A DNA stretch of 64,000 nt from an uncultured Dehalococcoidia bacterium. Lineage in GTDB: Bacteria; Chloroflexota; Dehalococcoidia; Lucifugimonadales; CATOSD01. The DNA lies in NCBI GenBank assembly GCA_951812395.1, contig CATOSD010000001.1, forward strand, positions 1 to 64,000. The letters are read 5' to 3'. Shown in pieces: positions 26,393-35,607 of the stretch. The notes under the pieces are model-generated. The model was not told where the DNA came from and did not search any database. It was given only the letters and a program-made list of their open reading frames with translations. How positions within the stretch are numbered: position 1 is the stretch's first letter; the number at the start of each line of letters is the position of its first letter. The position numbers and the translations under genes were made by a program.

Positions 26393-26632
26393 TTCTCCTT
26401 AGGAATCCACCCACACTCGAGATGACTGAACCGAAGTCGTCGGCTTCGCCGTGTCCGAAACTCGCCCAAAACCCTCCAACTACCCTCTCAGGAACCGCCT
26501 CACGCCCCCAGACCGTCGCATCGACCTTCCCCACGCCAACTGACCGGCCCCAAAACGCACATTCACCCTCGCCAACCCACCACACCCCCCCCCGCCGCGG
26601 TTAGGCGGTGGATCTGGGCCTCACCAAAAAGG

Positions 26633-26661
26633 TTGTGCGCGCCTGCCTATGGTGGTAAACT
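26633..26661 (+). promoter_or_regulatory. nusA operon promoter
   Basis: TTGTGC (26633-26638), 17 bases, TAAACT (26656-26661). It lies just outside the IS target duplication, so the insertion removed whatever lay further upstream but left the core promoter. Confidence 0.6.
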
Positions 26662-26690
26662 AGGCCTCGATAATAGTGGTGGTCTTTCTT

Positions 26691-26716
26691 GAAAGTGGGT
26701 TGCCCCCACTTTCTTT
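26691..26716 (+). terminator. Terminator-like hairpin in the nusA leader
   Basis: GAAAGTGGG (26691-26699) pairs with CCCACTTTC (26705-26713) around TTGCC and is followed by TTTA. It lies between promoter and start codon, where it could act as an attenuator sensitive to NusA level. Confidence 0.55.
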
Positions 26717-26791
26717 ACTTAATGGGATTTTCGCGAGGGACCAACTCGAGGCGAACGGCACAAGTCTACTCTGTAGGAGGTGGCCGAAAGT

Positions 26792-28474
26792 ATGAAGAGC
26801 GATTTCGTAATTGCCCTAACTCAGCTTGCCGCCGAACGCAATCTCCCCAGGGAGATTGTGCTTTCCGCCATCGAGGCCGCCCTCGTGTCCGCCTATAAGA
26901 AAGACAGCGTCGCGGCCGGGCAGGACGTGAGCGTGAAGCTGGACCCCGGCACCGGCGACGTCAGCGTCTTCATCCTCAAGACTGTCGTCGACTTCGTAGA
27001 GTCACCCCAAACCGAGATAACCTTGGCCGATGCCCGCAAGATCAGGGCCGACGCGCAGGTGGGCGAAGTTGTCCCAACCGACAGCTTGCCCCACAGCGCC
27101 GGCCGCATTGCCGCGCAGACTGCCAAACAGGTGGTGCTCCAACGCCTCAGGGAGGCCGAGCGCGACCTGGTGTACGAGGAGTTCGCCGACAAGGAAGGCG
27201 AGGTCATCTCCGTAACCGTCCAGCGCGTCGACCCCAGGTACGTCACCGTCGAGCTGGGCCGCGCCGAGGCCGTTCTGCCGCCGACCGAGCAGATCCCGAC
27301 CGAGCGCTATCGCGTCAGCAACAAGATGAAGGTGCTTCTCCAGTCGGTCACCCGCTCGACCAGAGGGCCCGAGATTATCGTCTCGCGCGCCGACAAGCTC
27401 CTGATGAAGCGCCTGTTCGAAATGGAGATCCCCGAGATCTACAGCGGCTCGGTGGAGATTATGGCCATCGCCAGGGAAGCCGGTCTGCGCAGCAAGGTTG
27501 CCGTCCGCGCCACCCAGGCCGGCATAGACCCGGTAGGCTCGTGCGTGGGCCTGCGGGGCGTGCGCATCCAAAACATCGTCAACGAACTGCAGGGCGAGAA
27601 GATCGACGTTATCGAGTGGCACAAGGACGCCGGCGTGCTCATCGCGAACGCGCTCAGCCCCGCCCAGGTGCTGCGAGTGGAGATCGATCCGGAGAACGAG
27701 ACGGCCACCGCCGTCGTCCCCGACCGGCAGCTCTCTCTCGCCATTGGCAAAGAGGGGCAGAACGCCCGCCTGGCCGCGAAGCTTACCGGCTGGAAGGTGG
27801 ACATCAAGAGCAACGTTGAGGCAGACCTGATGCCCAGGCCGCAGGCCGCTCCCAAGCCGCCCACACCCGCCGTAGCGCCGGAGGACATCGCGCTGCCCGC
27901 GCAGGTCGAGGAGGCGCTGGACGCAGCCGTGCGCCAGGCCGCGCCGGCCGTGGAGGCGCCGGAGCCAGCCGAACAGCCCGATCCCGTCGTGGCCGAGGCC
28001 GTCGTGGCCGAGCCTGTCGTGGCCGAGGCCGACACGGCTGTTGCAGATGCCGAACCGGTCGAAGTCGCCGAAACCGAGGAGCTCGTCGAAGCGCCCGTCG
28101 AGGTCTCGGCAGAGCTGACGGAAGCAGTGCCGGTCGCCGAGGAAGAGCCGGTCGCCGAAGTCGAGGAGCCCGAACCGGTCGAGGCGGAAGAAGAGGAAGA
28201 AGAGGAAGAGCAGCCGGCGCCAGTACCGGAGCCGGTGTTCGAACTCGAACCCATGCCGGAGCCGGCCGCTCCCGTGCTGGGCCGCACGTCCTCGCTGCGC
28301 GACGTGCCCGACGACGTGTGGTCCCTGAGACGCAGGCGCAACGAGCCGGAGCCGGGCCGCATTCGCTTTGCCGAGGATATCGTCGGACTGCGGGGCGGAC
28401 CGCCTTCGCGCCGCGACAGGGACAGCGGCAGAAACAACCGCCGCACCAAGGCCGGCAAGAGGCGCCGCCGCTAA
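26792..28474 (+). CDS. nusA: Transcription termination/antitermination factor NusA with long acidic tail
   Basis: Binds RNA polymerase and nascent RNA to control pausing, termination and antitermination. In order: N-terminal polymerase-binding domain ([20 protein letters not shown]), an S1 domain (around [20 protein letters not shown]), and two KH domains ([40 protein letters not shown]). After about residue 350 comes a 200-residue Glu/Pro/Ala/Val-rich tail with a nine-residue Glu run and a basic end. AGGAGG fits the ATG at 26792 better than the GTG at 26780, which overlaps it. rimP, usually just upstream, is absent; the IS ends 170 bases before. Confidence 0.95.
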   Translation: MKSDFVIALTQLAAERNLPREIVLSAIEAALVSAYKKDSVAAGQDVSVKLDPGTGDVSVFILKTVVDFVESPQTEITLADARKIRADAQVGEVVPTDSLPHSAGRIAAQTAKQVVLQRLREAERDLVYEEFADKEGEVISVTVQRVDPRYVTVELGRAEAVLPPTEQIPTERYRVSNKMKVLLQSVTRSTRGPEIIVSRADKLLMKRLFEMEIPEIYSGSVEIMAIAREAGLRSKVAVRATQAGIDPVGSCVGLRGVRIQNIVNELQGEKIDVIEWHKDAGVLIANALSPAQVLRVEIDPENETATAVVPDRQLSLAIGKEGQNARLAAKLTGWKVDIKSNVEADLMPRPQAAPKPPTPAVAPEDIALPAQVEEALDAAVRQAAPAVEAPEPAEQPDPVVAEAVVAEPVVAEADTAVADAEPVEVAETEELVEAPVEVSAELTEAVPVAEEEPVAEVEEPEPVEAEEEEEEEEQPAPVPEPVFELEPMPEPAAPVLGRTSSLRDVPDDVWSLRRRRNEPEPGRIRFAEDIVGLRGGPPSRRDRDSGRNNRRTKAGKRRRR

Positions 28475-28477
28475 CCA

Positions 28478-28759
28478 ATGCCGCCCAGACCGCGCCGCCA
28501 GCCAGTCAGGACGTGTGTCGCCTGCGGCAAAAGGACCGAAAAGCGCGAGCTGGTACGCATCGCCTCAGCGCCGCAAGGCGTGGTCTTAGACCCGTCGGGC
28601 CGTATGCAGGGGCGCGGCGCCTACGTGTGCTCGTCAGGAGACTGCCCGGCCTCGACGACACTGAAGCGCGGTCGGCTCGAACACAATCTGCGAACGAAGC
28701 TTTCCGATGACGACTGGACGCGACTGCTCCAGTCACTAAAGGCACTGGCGAACACCTGA
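28478..28759 (+). CDS. rnpM: YlxR/RnpM family RNA-binding protein
   Basis: A 93-residue basic protein of the YlxR (DUF448) family, which binds the RNase P RNA in Bacillus. The RTCVACGKRTEKRELVRI motif and the GRGAYVCSSGDC turn define the family. It sits three bases after nusA and before infB, the standard operon position. The tail is slightly longer than usual but shows nothing odd. Confidence 0.92.
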   Translation: MPPRPRRQPVRTCVACGKRTEKRELVRIASAPQGVVLDPSGRMQGRGAYVCSSGDCPASTTLKRGRLEHNLRTKLSDDDWTRLLQSLKALANT

Positions 28760-28900
28760 GGGTGTTTCCCTAAGGGCCTACGCTCCCTCGATGGGAGAGG
28801 ACTGTAAGCCCGCCCTGAGCCTGTCGAAGGGTGAGTGTGAAAGAGCCTTCGGAATCATCACCTGGCCACCGCATAACCAGGCGGTTCGGCAACGGAGACC
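28760..28900. repeat. Dispersed repeats between rnpM and infB
   Basis: A CTCCCTCGATGGGAGAGG palindrome (about 28786-28801) and CCCTGAGCCTGTCGAAGGGT (about 28810-28829) sit in the operon gap. No gene or clear promoter. Confidence 0.6.
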
Positions 28901-30748
28901 ATGAGTATGACTAGCAGCACCAGGGGAAGACGACCGGCAAGGACCAGCAATGGCGCGGGGAGGCAAAACTTCGCCCCCCCAGGCGCCCAGCGCCCCGAGC
29001 CCGTCGACTACGCGATTGAGATTCCCGCCGCCATCACCATCCACGACCTTGCCGACATGATGGGCCTCAACCCCATCGAGGTCATCAAGGAGTTCATGCG
29101 CAACGGCTTCATGTACACCATCAACGAGGTGGTGGAGCATGAGACCGCCGCGCTCGTCGCCGATTCCCTGGGCTTCGACGTGCTACCTCTCGCCGAGCCC
29201 GACAAGCAGGCCGGCTCCCTGGTGATATCGCCGGACGGCGAAGACCCCGACCTTCTGGAGGCCCGCCCGCCTGTGGTGACCATTCTCGGTCACGTCGACC
29301 ACGGCAAGACCACTCTCCTGGACTCGCTGCGCAATAGCGACGTCGTGAGCGGTGAGGCCGGCGGCATCACGCAGCACATCGGGGCATACCAGATCGACTT
29401 CGACGGCTCCCCCATCTCATTCCTCGACACCCCTGGCCACGAGGCGTTCACTGCCATGCGCGCCCGCGGCGCGCAGGTCACCGACATAGCGATACTGGTG
29501 ATCGCCGCGGACGACGGAATCATGCCGCAGACCATCGAGGCGATAGACCACGTGAAGGCCGCCGGCGTCCCCATCGTCGTCGCCATCAACAAGATCGACA
29601 GGCTCGACGCGGACACCGAGCGCGTCAAGCGCCAGCTCGCCGAACAGGACCTGCTCATAGAGGAGTGGGGCGGTGACGTGATTGCCGTCCCGATTTCCGC
29701 CCTGAGGGGCGACGGCATAAGCGACCTTCTCGAAAACGTGATGGTGGTTGCCGAAATCGGCGAGCTAAAGGCCAATCCGCAGCGGTCCGCCCGCGGCGTC
29801 GTAGTGGAGGCCCGCATCGACAAGCAGCGCGGCACGATAGCCACGGTGCTCGTGCAGACGGGCACGCTGAGCGTGGGCGACAACATCGTGCTCGGCGAGG
29901 TGCGGGGCAGGGTGAAGGCCATGTTCACCGACAGAGGCAGGCGCATCAAGAGCGCCGGCCCGTCCCAGCCCGTCGAAATCCTCGGCGTGTCCGGCCTGCC
30001 GCAAGCCGGCGACGTACTCGAGACCACGCCCGACGATAAGACCGCGCGCCAGATTGTGGAAGAGCGCCAACGCCTGCGCGAGATAAAGTTCGGCTCCGGC
30101 CCCACACTCGAGGACGTGTACACCAGGATAGAGTCGGGCGAAGTCAAGACACTGAATCTGATTGTCAAGACCGACGTCCAGGGCACCGTCGACGCAGTCC
30201 GCAACGCGCTGGAGCGGCTCAACAACGAGCAGACCAAGGTCACCCTGATCCATGCCGCGAGCGGCAGCATAACCGAGAGCGACATCCTGCTTGCGGTCGC
30301 GTCCAAGGCTATCGTGATTGCGTTCAACAGCAGAATCGAGCCTGGCGCGCGCTCCCTCGCGAGCCAGGAGGGCGTGGACATACGCTTCTACAGCATAATC
30401 TACAACCTCGTGGACGACGTGGAACGGGCGCTCACCGGACTGCTGGACCCCGTATACCGTGACGTGCTCGAAGGCAGGGCCACAGTTCGCGCCATATTCA
30501 GCCTGGGCCGCAGGGCCAAGGCAGCCGGCTTCTACGTCAATGACGGCAGGATCACCCGCGACTCCAAAATCCACGTCTTGCGCAGCGGCCAGGAACTGCA
30601 CGTCGGCCCCATTCAAAGCCTCAAGCACTTCCGCGACGACGTGAGAGAGGTCGCCACGGGCTTCGAGGGCGGCGTAACGCTGGAGGGCTTCCACGACTAC
30701 GAGGAAGACGACGTGCTGGAAGCCTACCGCACCGTGCAAGAAAGCTAG
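28901..30748 (+). CDS. infB: Translation initiation factor IF-2
   Basis: GTPase that places initiator tRNA on the 30S subunit. The short 615-residue form has a basic N-terminal arm (about 30 residues), an IF2_N helical domain, and then the G domain: G1 GHVDHGKTT (about 129-137), G2 [11 protein letters not shown]3 DTPGHEAF, G4 NKID, G5 SAL. Domains II, III (IF-2 core) and C2 follow. The ATG at 28901 is followed by another at 28907. It lacks the long repeat-rich N-terminus of enteric IF-2, as is common in deep-branching bacteria. Confidence 0.97.
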   Translation: MSMTSSTRGRRPARTSNGAGRQNFAPPGAQRPEPVDYAIEIPAAITIHDLADMMGLNPIEVIKEFMRNGFMYTINEVVEHETAALVADSLGFDVLPLAEPDKQAGSLVISPDGEDPDLLEARPPVVTILGHVDHGKTTLLDSLRNSDVVSGEAGGITQHIGAYQIDFDGSPISFLDTPGHEAFTAMRARGAQVTDIAILVIAADDGIMPQTIEAIDHVKAAGVPIVVAINKIDRLDADTERVKRQLAEQDLLIEEWGGDVIAVPISALRGDGISDLLENVMVVAEIGELKANPQRSARGVVVEARIDKQRGTIATVLVQTGTLSVGDNIVLGEVRGRVKAMFTDRGRRIKSAGPSQPVEILGVSGLPQAGDVLETTPDDKTARQIVEERQRLREIKFGSGPTLEDVYTRIESGEVKTLNLIVKTDVQGTVDAVRNALERLNNEQTKVTLIHAASGSITESDILLAVASKAIVIAFNSRIEPGARSLASQEGVDIRFYSIIYNLVDDVERALTGLLDPVYRDVLEGRATVRAIFSLGRRAKAAGFYVNDGRITRDSKIHVLRSGQELHVGPIQSLKHFRDDVREVATGFEGGVTLEGFHDYEEDDVLEAYRTVQES

Positions 30749-30796
30749 CGCTCCGACCGCGCAGCCGCCCGAACTTCCCACCCGGAGAGGCTCCTA

Positions 30797-31180
30797 ATGA
30801 ACCGGCGGATGAACCGCGTAAACGTTCTCTTGCGCAAAGAGATAAGCCGCGTGATGGCCAACGACCTCCGCGACCCCAGGCTCTCCAAGGTCGTCAGCGT
30901 AACGCACGTCGACACCTCCTCCAACCTCAGGCACGCCAAGGTCTACATCAGCGTGCTGGGCGACGACGAGGACAAGCGCGGCACCATGAAAGCCCTCAAG
31001 TCCGCGTCCGGCTACATCCACCGGGCCGTGCGGGACAACGTCACCCTGAAGAGTATGCCGTTCCTGAGATTCGAGCTGGACGACTCGATCGAACGGGGCG
31101 CGGAGCTGTCGGACTTGATAGAAGAGGCGGTCGCTGAACCGGACGCCCAGACCGCGGAGAACCAGTCCCCTCTCCCCTGA
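30797..31180 (+). CDS. rbfA: 30S ribosome-binding factor RbfA
   Basis: Small KH-fold protein (127 residues) needed for late 16S rRNA processing and 30S maturation. RMNRVNVLLRKEISRVMAND, then DPRLSKVVSVTHVDTSSNLR and the AKVYISVLGDDEDK strand are typical, as is the FLRFELDDSIERGAELSDLI end. GAGAGGCTCC precedes the ATG. The last codons run into a short palindromic repeat that sets the stop. Confidence 0.95.
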   Translation: MNRRMNRVNVLLRKEISRVMANDLRDPRLSKVVSVTHVDTSSNLRHAKVYISVLGDDEDKRGTMKALKSASGYIHRAVRDNVTLKSMPFLRFELDDSIERGAELSDLIEEAVAEPDAQTAENQSPLP

Positions 31181-31250
31181 CGGGAGAGCGTTAGAACCTG
31201 CCCTGAGACTTGTCCTGAGCTTGTCGAATGGTTTGCCAAAGGGGTGAGGG
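31164..31250. repeat. Dispersed repeats between rbfA and truB
   Basis: CCCTCTCCCCTGACGGGAGA, then CCTGCCCTGAGACTTGTCCT and GAGCTTGTCGAATGG. Two repeat families sit side by side, and the first supplies the rbfA stop codon. Confidence 0.65.
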
Positions 31251-31253
31251 GGA

Positions 31254-32192
31254 ATGGCCAGAGCACCAAAAGAGCCGGCGATAAACGGCATCCTCAATGT
31301 CAACAAGCCCTACGGCCTCACCTCCATGGAGGTCGTGCGCCGCCTTAAGCGGGCCAGCCGCCAGAAACGTGTGGGCCACGGCGGCACTCTCGACCCCGTC
31401 GCCACCGGGGTGGTGCCAATCTGCTTCGGACAGGCGACCCGGATGATGGAGTACCTCGTCGACGGGCGCAAAGAGTACCGGGCCGAGATAGAGCTGGGCG
31501 CCACCACCGACACCTACGACGCGCTGGGCAAGGTGGTCGAGCGGCGCCCATCGGACGGCGTCGCGCTGGAAGACGTAGAGGCCGCCATCGCTCCCTACCT
31601 GGGCACCGTGAAGCAGGTGCCTCCGATGTACAGCGCGCTCAAGAGGCAAGGCAAGCGGTTGTACGACCTTGCACGTCAGGGCATCGAGGTCGAACGCGAG
31701 GCGCGGGACGTGACGGTGCACTGGACGCGCCTGCTGGACTGGTCACCGCCCGTCATCAGCGTCGAGGTTGGCTGCGGCCGCGGCTTCTACATGCGCTCGC
31801 TCGCCCACGACGTGGGCCAGGCGCTCGGCTGCGGCGGGCATCTGAAGAGCCTGGTGCGGCTGCGAAGCGGGTCCTTCTACGTCGCCGACGCCGTGGAACT
31901 CGACGACGCGGAGGAGCGCTTCATAGAGGACTCCTGGGCCGAGATGATACATGCCCCGGACGCCGCCCTGTACGAGCTGAAGGCGGCGATAGTGGGCAAA
32001 CGATTGGAACAGCTGATACGGCATGGCCAGCCGATACCGCCCGAATCACGCATCCCCGGCGCCGAGGACGGCGAACGCTGCAGGGTGTACGGCGTCGACG
32101 GAGCTTTCGTCGCGGTGCTCAAGTACGACTGGGACACCAAGCGCTGGCGACCCGAAAAGGTGTTACACCAGGCCAGGCCCGGCCGCAGGTAG
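31254..32192 (+). CDS. truB: tRNA pseudouridine(55) synthase TruB
   Basis: Makes pseudouridine 55 in the T-loop of tRNAs. GILNVNKPYGLTSMEVVRRL starts the core. VGHGGTLDPVATGVVPICFG (about residues 39-58) holds the catalytic Asp, and YRAEIELGATTDTYDALG follows. The C-terminal part (GAEDGERCRVYGVDGAFVAV) is a short PUA-like domain. Length 312 is normal. A GAGGGGGA lies before the ATG. It ends the nusA-rnpM-infB-rbfA-truB series. Confidence 0.96.
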   Translation: MARAPKEPAINGILNVNKPYGLTSMEVVRRLKRASRQKRVGHGGTLDPVATGVVPICFGQATRMMEYLVDGRKEYRAEIELGATTDTYDALGKVVERRPSDGVALEDVEAAIAPYLGTVKQVPPMYSALKRQGKRLYDLARQGIEVEREARDVTVHWTRLLDWSPPVISVEVGCGRGFYMRSLAHDVGQALGCGGHLKSLVRLRSGSFYVADAVELDDAEERFIEDSWAEMIHAPDAALYELKAAIVGKRLEQLIRHGQPIPPESRIPGAEDGERCRVYGVDGAFVAVLKYDWDTKRWRPEKVLHQARPGRR

Positions 32193-32258
32193 GCGGCCCG
32201 CCGCGCGGCGCGGCAGACCGGAGCCGGCGGAAACCAGACATCCGGAAGAGGTGAGAAT

Positions 32259-32879
32259 GTGATCGAGCTACAGTTGGACGAGAAGGGACTTGTGCCCGCG
32301 GTAGCGCAGAACGCCGCCACCGGCGACGTCATCATGCTGGGTTACATGAACCCAGGCTCGCTCAAGCGCACGCTGGAGGGCGGCGAGGTGTGGTTCTACA
32401 GCCGCAGCCGGTCGGACCTGTGGCACAAGGGCGAGGTCTCTGGAAACTACATGCGCATAGAGTCCACGTCCCTCGACTGCGACGGCGACACGATCCTGCT
32501 CAGGGTCAACCCCGACGGCCCCATATGCCACACCGGCAACGAGACCTGCTTCTTCACGTCGTTCGAAGAGCTGCCCGACTTCGTCACGGCAGAAGGCGGG
32601 CCGGGCGTCATAGAGGACGTGTTCGCCGTGATTCAGGACCGCAAGCGCGAAATGCCCGAGAACAGCTACACGGCGGAGCTGCTCGGCGCAGGCGTGGACC
32701 GCATCAGCCAGAAGGTGATCGAGGAGGCGGGCGAGACCGCCATCGCCGCCGTCAAGGGCGACCCCGAGGCGATGGTCGGCGAGATCAGCGACCTGCTGTA
32801 CCACACCCTCGTGCTGCTGGCCGCCACGGGCGCGCGCCCCGAAGACGTCTGGGAGGAGCTGCGCCGACGCCAGGGTTAG
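32259..32879 (+). CDS. hisIE: Bifunctional phosphoribosyl-AMP cyclohydrolase / phosphoribosyl-ATP pyrophosphatase
   Basis: Carries out the second and third steps of histidine synthesis. The N-terminal HisI half has SRSRSDLWHKGEVSGN, LDCDGDTILLRV and GPICHTGNETCFF with the zinc Cys residues. The C-terminal HisE half (from about residue 115) has the KVIEEAGETAIAA helix and EISDLLYHTLVLL. The start is a GTG at 32259 with GGAAGAGG upstream. It is separated from hisF/A/H at 44-47 kb, so histidine genes are scattered. Confidence 0.95.
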   Translation: MIELQLDEKGLVPAVAQNAATGDVIMLGYMNPGSLKRTLEGGEVWFYSRSRSDLWHKGEVSGNYMRIESTSLDCDGDTILLRVNPDGPICHTGNETCFFTSFEELPDFVTAEGGPGVIEDVFAVIQDRKREMPENSYTAELLGAGVDRISQKVIEEAGETAIAAVKGDPEAMVGEISDLLYHTLVLLAATGARPEDVWEELRRRQG

Positions 32880-32888
32880 GGCGCGTTC

Positions 32889-32972
32889 ACCCCCATCCTA
32901 ACCTTCCCCCTGCGAGGGGGAAGGGACTCCGCACCCCCATCCTGACCTTCCCCCTGCGAGGGGGAAGGGACT
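32889..32972. repeat. Tandem pair of full short palindromic repeats
   Basis: Two nearly identical units, each ACCCCCATCCTAACCTTCCC then CCTGCGAGGGGGAAGGGACT, lie head to tail. The second supplies the stop codon of the DUF1385 gene on the minus strand. These are the best copies for a consensus. Confidence 0.85.
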
Positions 32973-33846
32973 AGCCTGAGGAGGCGTCGGCGTCCAGGGT
33001 CAGGCGCATGGCCTCGATGGCGATCTCGATCTGGTCGTCGGTGGGCTCGCGGGTGGTGAGCCGCTGCAGCGCCAGACTCGGCCCCGTGATCAGTCCCACC
33101 AGCGGGTTGCCGGCAAACATCCCACTCAGCCGGATCAGCTCGTAGCTCGCCGCGGCTATCACCGGAATGAGCACCACGCGGGAGGCGACCAGCCACCACA
33201 GCGGCTCACGTCCCACGAAGACGAACGCGACCACGGACACCACCATGACCACGAGCAGGAACGCCGTGCCGCATCTTGGGTGTGCCGTGGAGTACTTGCG
33301 GATCTCCTCCACCTCCAGCGGGTCGCCCCGCTCCTGGGCGTGCACGGTCATGTGCTCGGCGCCGTGGTACATGAACACGCGCCGGATGTCGTTCATGCGG
33401 CCGATGAGCACGATGTAGGCGAGGAACAGCACCAGGCGTATGACGCCCTCGGCGATGTTAGCCGCGAGGGCCGAGTCGAACAGGCCCTCCAGCCACTCGC
33501 TGGCGAACAGCGGCGCGAGGAAGAAGACGCCGATCGCGAACGACAGCGACACCGCCATCATCAGCGCCATGGCCGCGCCGCTCATCTCCTCGCCCTCCGC
33601 CTCCATCCCCACGTTCGCCGAGAAGTTGAGCGCCTTCATGCCCAGCGTGAGAGTCTCGGCTAGCGCGATGACGCCGCGCACGAGCGGTATCCTGCGGGCG
33701 GTTCCGGTGAAGAGCGGGCTGAGGCGTTGCCGCCGCACAGCGACGGTGCCGTCGGGGCGGCGCACGGCGACGCAGACGTTGCGCTGCCCGCGAATCATGA
33801 CGCCCTCGATAACCGCCTGGCCGCCGTAGGTGGGCCTAGACCGCAC
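32971..33846 (-). CDS. DUF1385 family membrane protein
   Basis: A 291-residue integral membrane protein of the DUF1385 (YqhQ) family, function unknown, often near ribosomal L31 genes. The family block YGGQAVIEGVMIRG starts at residue 7. It shows about four or five helices (MALMMAVSLSFAIGVFFLAP, LVLFLAYIVLIG, AFLLVVMVVSVVAFVFVG) and the conserved FMYHGAEHMTVHAQE and HPRCGTAFLL motifs. The stop codon comes from a palindromic repeat. rpmE lies 59 bases upstream on the same strand. Confidence 0.92.
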   Translation of the reverse strand: MRSRPTYGGQAVIEGVMIRGQRNVCVAVRRPDGTVAVRRQRLSPLFTGTARRIPLVRGVIALAETLTLGMKALNFSANVGMEAEGEEMSGAAMALMMAVSLSFAIGVFFLAPLFASEWLEGLFDSALAANIAEGVIRLVLFLAYIVLIGRMNDIRRVFMYHGAEHMTVHAQERGDPLEVEEIRKYSTAHPRCGTAFLLVVMVVSVVAFVFVGREPLWWLVASRVVLIPVIAAASYELIRLSGMFAGNPLVGLITGPSLALQRLTTREPTDDQIEIAIEAMRLTLDADASSG

Positions 33847-33905
33847 GGCTCATTTCCCGGACGCCGTGGACGCGGGCGCGGTTTGGCGAGGTCTCAGGAC
33901 GGGGC

Positions 33906-34109
33906 CTACCGGAGGTTGAAGCGGCGCTTGAGGCGCTCGACGCGGCCCTCGGTGTCGACGATGCGCTGCTCGCCCGTGAAGAACGGGTGGCACTGGTTGC
34001 AGATCTCCACACGCAATTCGGGCTTGGTGGCCCCGGTAGTGTAGGAGCGCCCGCAGGAGCAGGTTACGGTCGCTTCCGGGTAGTAGTCTGGGTGTATTCC
34101 GGTCTTCAT
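33906..34109 (-). CDS. rpmE: 50S ribosomal protein L31
   Basis: A 67-residue zinc-type L31. [20 protein letters not shown], then [20 protein letters not shown] carries the four zinc Cys/His positions (CxC and CxxC). The basic C-terminus KRRFNLR is typical. It lies downstream of rpmA in the rplU-rpmA-rpmE order. Confidence 0.97.
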   Translation of the reverse strand: MKTGIHPDYYPEATVTCSCGRSYTTGATKPELRVEICNQCHPFFTGEQRIVDTEGRVERLKRRFNLR

Positions 34110-34170
34110 CTCGTCTCTCGGCTCGGTAAGTCTTGCTTTAGCGGTCCGGCCCTGCCGGACCCTGGCGCCG

Positions 34171-34434
34171 CTAAACGGCGGCTACGGGGTAGACGCTGGC
34201 CCGCTTCTTGTCCTTCGTCTTGAACTCGAACTTCACAGTGCCGTCGATGAGCGAGAACAGCGTATGGTCGCGTCCCACGCCCACGTTTGTACCGGGGTGA
34301 ATCCTGGTGCCGCGCTGCCTGACGATAATCGAGCCGGCGCTGACGAACTGGCTGTCGTACCGCTTGACGCCCAGACGCTTGGAGTTGCTGTCGCGTCCGT
34401 TGCGTGTGCTTCCTCCGCCCTTCTTGTGTGCCAT
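34171..34434 (-). CDS. rpmA: 50S ribosomal protein L27
   Basis: An 87-residue L27 that reaches the peptidyl-transferase centre. [20 protein letters not shown] starts directly with the mature-type Ala-His-Lys, so no N-terminal cleavage is needed. [20 protein letters not shown] and [14 protein letters not shown] are canonical. It follows rplU by about 50 bases. Confidence 0.97.
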   Translation of the reverse strand: MAHKKGGGSTRNGRDSNSKRLGVKRYDSQFVSAGSIIVRQRGTRIHPGTNVGVGRDHTLFSLIDGTVKFEFKTKDKKRASVYPVAAV

Positions 34435-34483
34435 TGTCGTCTGCCCTTTCCTGCAGGCCGCGGGAGCCGTGCTCCTGGGCCCG

Positions 34484-34801
34484 CTACTGCTGGGAGATGC
34501 CTATCACCCGCAGGTCGGTGTAGTGCTGCCGGTGGCCGTTCTTGCGCCGGTAGCGCGTCTTGGCCTTGTACTTGAAGACGATAATCTTCTTGCCGCGGCC
34601 CTTGCCCACCACTTCGGTGGTCACGCGCGCGCCGTCGACCGTGGGCGCGCCCACGGACACATTGCCATCCTGGGAGAGCATCAGCACCTCGTCGAACTCG
34701 ATGGCGTCGCCTTCGTCGCCGGGAATGCTCTCGACGCGAATCGTGTCGCCCTGCTTGACGCGGTACTGCTTGCCGCCCGTCTGAAAAATAGCGTAGTCCA
34801 T
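34484..34801 (-). CDS. rplU: 50S ribosomal protein L21
   Basis: A 105-residue L21 that binds 23S rRNA and L20. [19 protein letters not shown] is the conserved start at the ATG at 34799-34801; the longer GTG start at 34819 is unlikely, since the predicted transcript begins near 34815. [20 protein letters not shown] and the [12 protein letters not shown] end are canonical. Its promoter and first codons have a near copy at 36517-36605 ahead of an unrelated gene. Confidence 0.97.
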   Translation of the reverse strand: MDYAIFQTGGKQYRVKQGDTIRVESIPGDEGDAIEFDEVLMLSQDGNVSVGAPTVDGARVTTEVVGKGRGKKIIVFKYKAKTRYRRKNGHRQHYTDLRVIGISQQ

Positions 34802-34821
34802 TTCTTGCAAACCTCGCACTA

Positions 34822-34850
34822 ATTTTAGGCGGTGGGGGTGCGGGCGTCAA
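34822..34850 (-). promoter_or_regulatory. rplU promoter
   Basis: On the minus strand TTGACG (34850-34845), 17 bases, TAAAAT (34827-34822), leaving a leader of about 15 bases. Repeat element C ends about 20 bases upstream. Confidence 0.75.
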
Positions 34851-34871
34851 TGGGTGTGAGCGGCTCGAGCC

Positions 34872-35557
34872 CGGCTCAGAACGCCTGGCGCCCCCATCGC
34901 CGGCGCTCCCTCCCTGGATTTGGACGATTCTGTGACGTTCTGTGCGTTTCGTAGCTGAGAGAGTCGCCGGTACTGCCCAAATCTGTAATGCCCGGCGCGG
35001 GTTTCTGGGACACAAGCGTGACACCGCGTGACAGAGTAGGACAGGCGTCTTCGCTGCCACCGGGCGTCCACAAGGGCGCCCCTACGGATGCCTGGGGCCT
35101 CACCCCGCCTGGGGGTACGGCTTCCGGGCCGCGGGGTCGGTTCCTCACGTGGGCGAGGGTAGCACGGATGTACGTGTGTTTCAAGAGCGTTAGCGAGGTT
35201 GCGGAATTGGGGCGGAGTGGTGGGAAGAAATGGCGCAGGCGCTGTGAAGAGGTGGAGTCTGTGTGGGGTTGGATGGGACACGGCCGTAAACAGGTGAAGC
35301 GGGAGAGTGACGCCTTGTTTGGGGTACGGGGGAGCGAATGGGCCGGGATGGTAACGCCTTTTGGCGATGCGGTGGAGCGAATGGGTCGAGTGTGGGCGAG
35401 GGGGTGCAGCCGGGGTGTGCACTGGGGCGTATAGGGGACGTTGGCCAGGCAGTATGATTAACATAAGGCGATGGCGGTGGGACCGGAGTTGCCCGCAGAG
35501 GCAGGCTGTTGGCAAAGGAGACGGTCTTGGGCGCACCTGGAAGTCTGAGACTGGCTC
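34872..35557 (-). mobile_element. Repeat element copy C
   Basis: In minus orientation, left end CCAGTCTCAGACTTCCAGG (35554 downward) and right end GCGTTCTGAGCCGG (to 34871) match the element family. The internal promoter (35184-35156) and the right module (CTCAGCTACGAAACGCACAG) are present, without a minisatellite. The right end faces rplU. The gap from 35558 to the next stop at 35608 holds nothing else. Confidence 0.65.
35156..35184 (-). promoter_or_regulatory. Conserved internal promoter of repeat element C
   Basis: Minus strand: TTGAAA (35184-35179), 17 bases, TACCCT (35161-35156), directed toward rplU about 350 bases on. Confidence 0.6.
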
Positions 35558-35607
35558 GGGATGTGAGTAGTTAAGCAAGCAGCGGCGGGTGTAAGATGGA
35601 GACAGAC

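Larger units (their letters stand above)
24757..26618 (+). mobile_element. IS1380-family insertion sequence, copy 1 (1862 bp)
   Basis: Inverted ends CCCAGATCCACCGCCTA (left) and its complement TAGGCGGTGGATCTGGG (right). CCTCA occurs directly repeated at 24752-24756 and 26619-26623 as a 5 bp target duplication. One transposase gene fills it. The second copy at 59874-61735 has the same length. The right end stops 15 bases before the nusA promoter. Confidence 0.93.
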
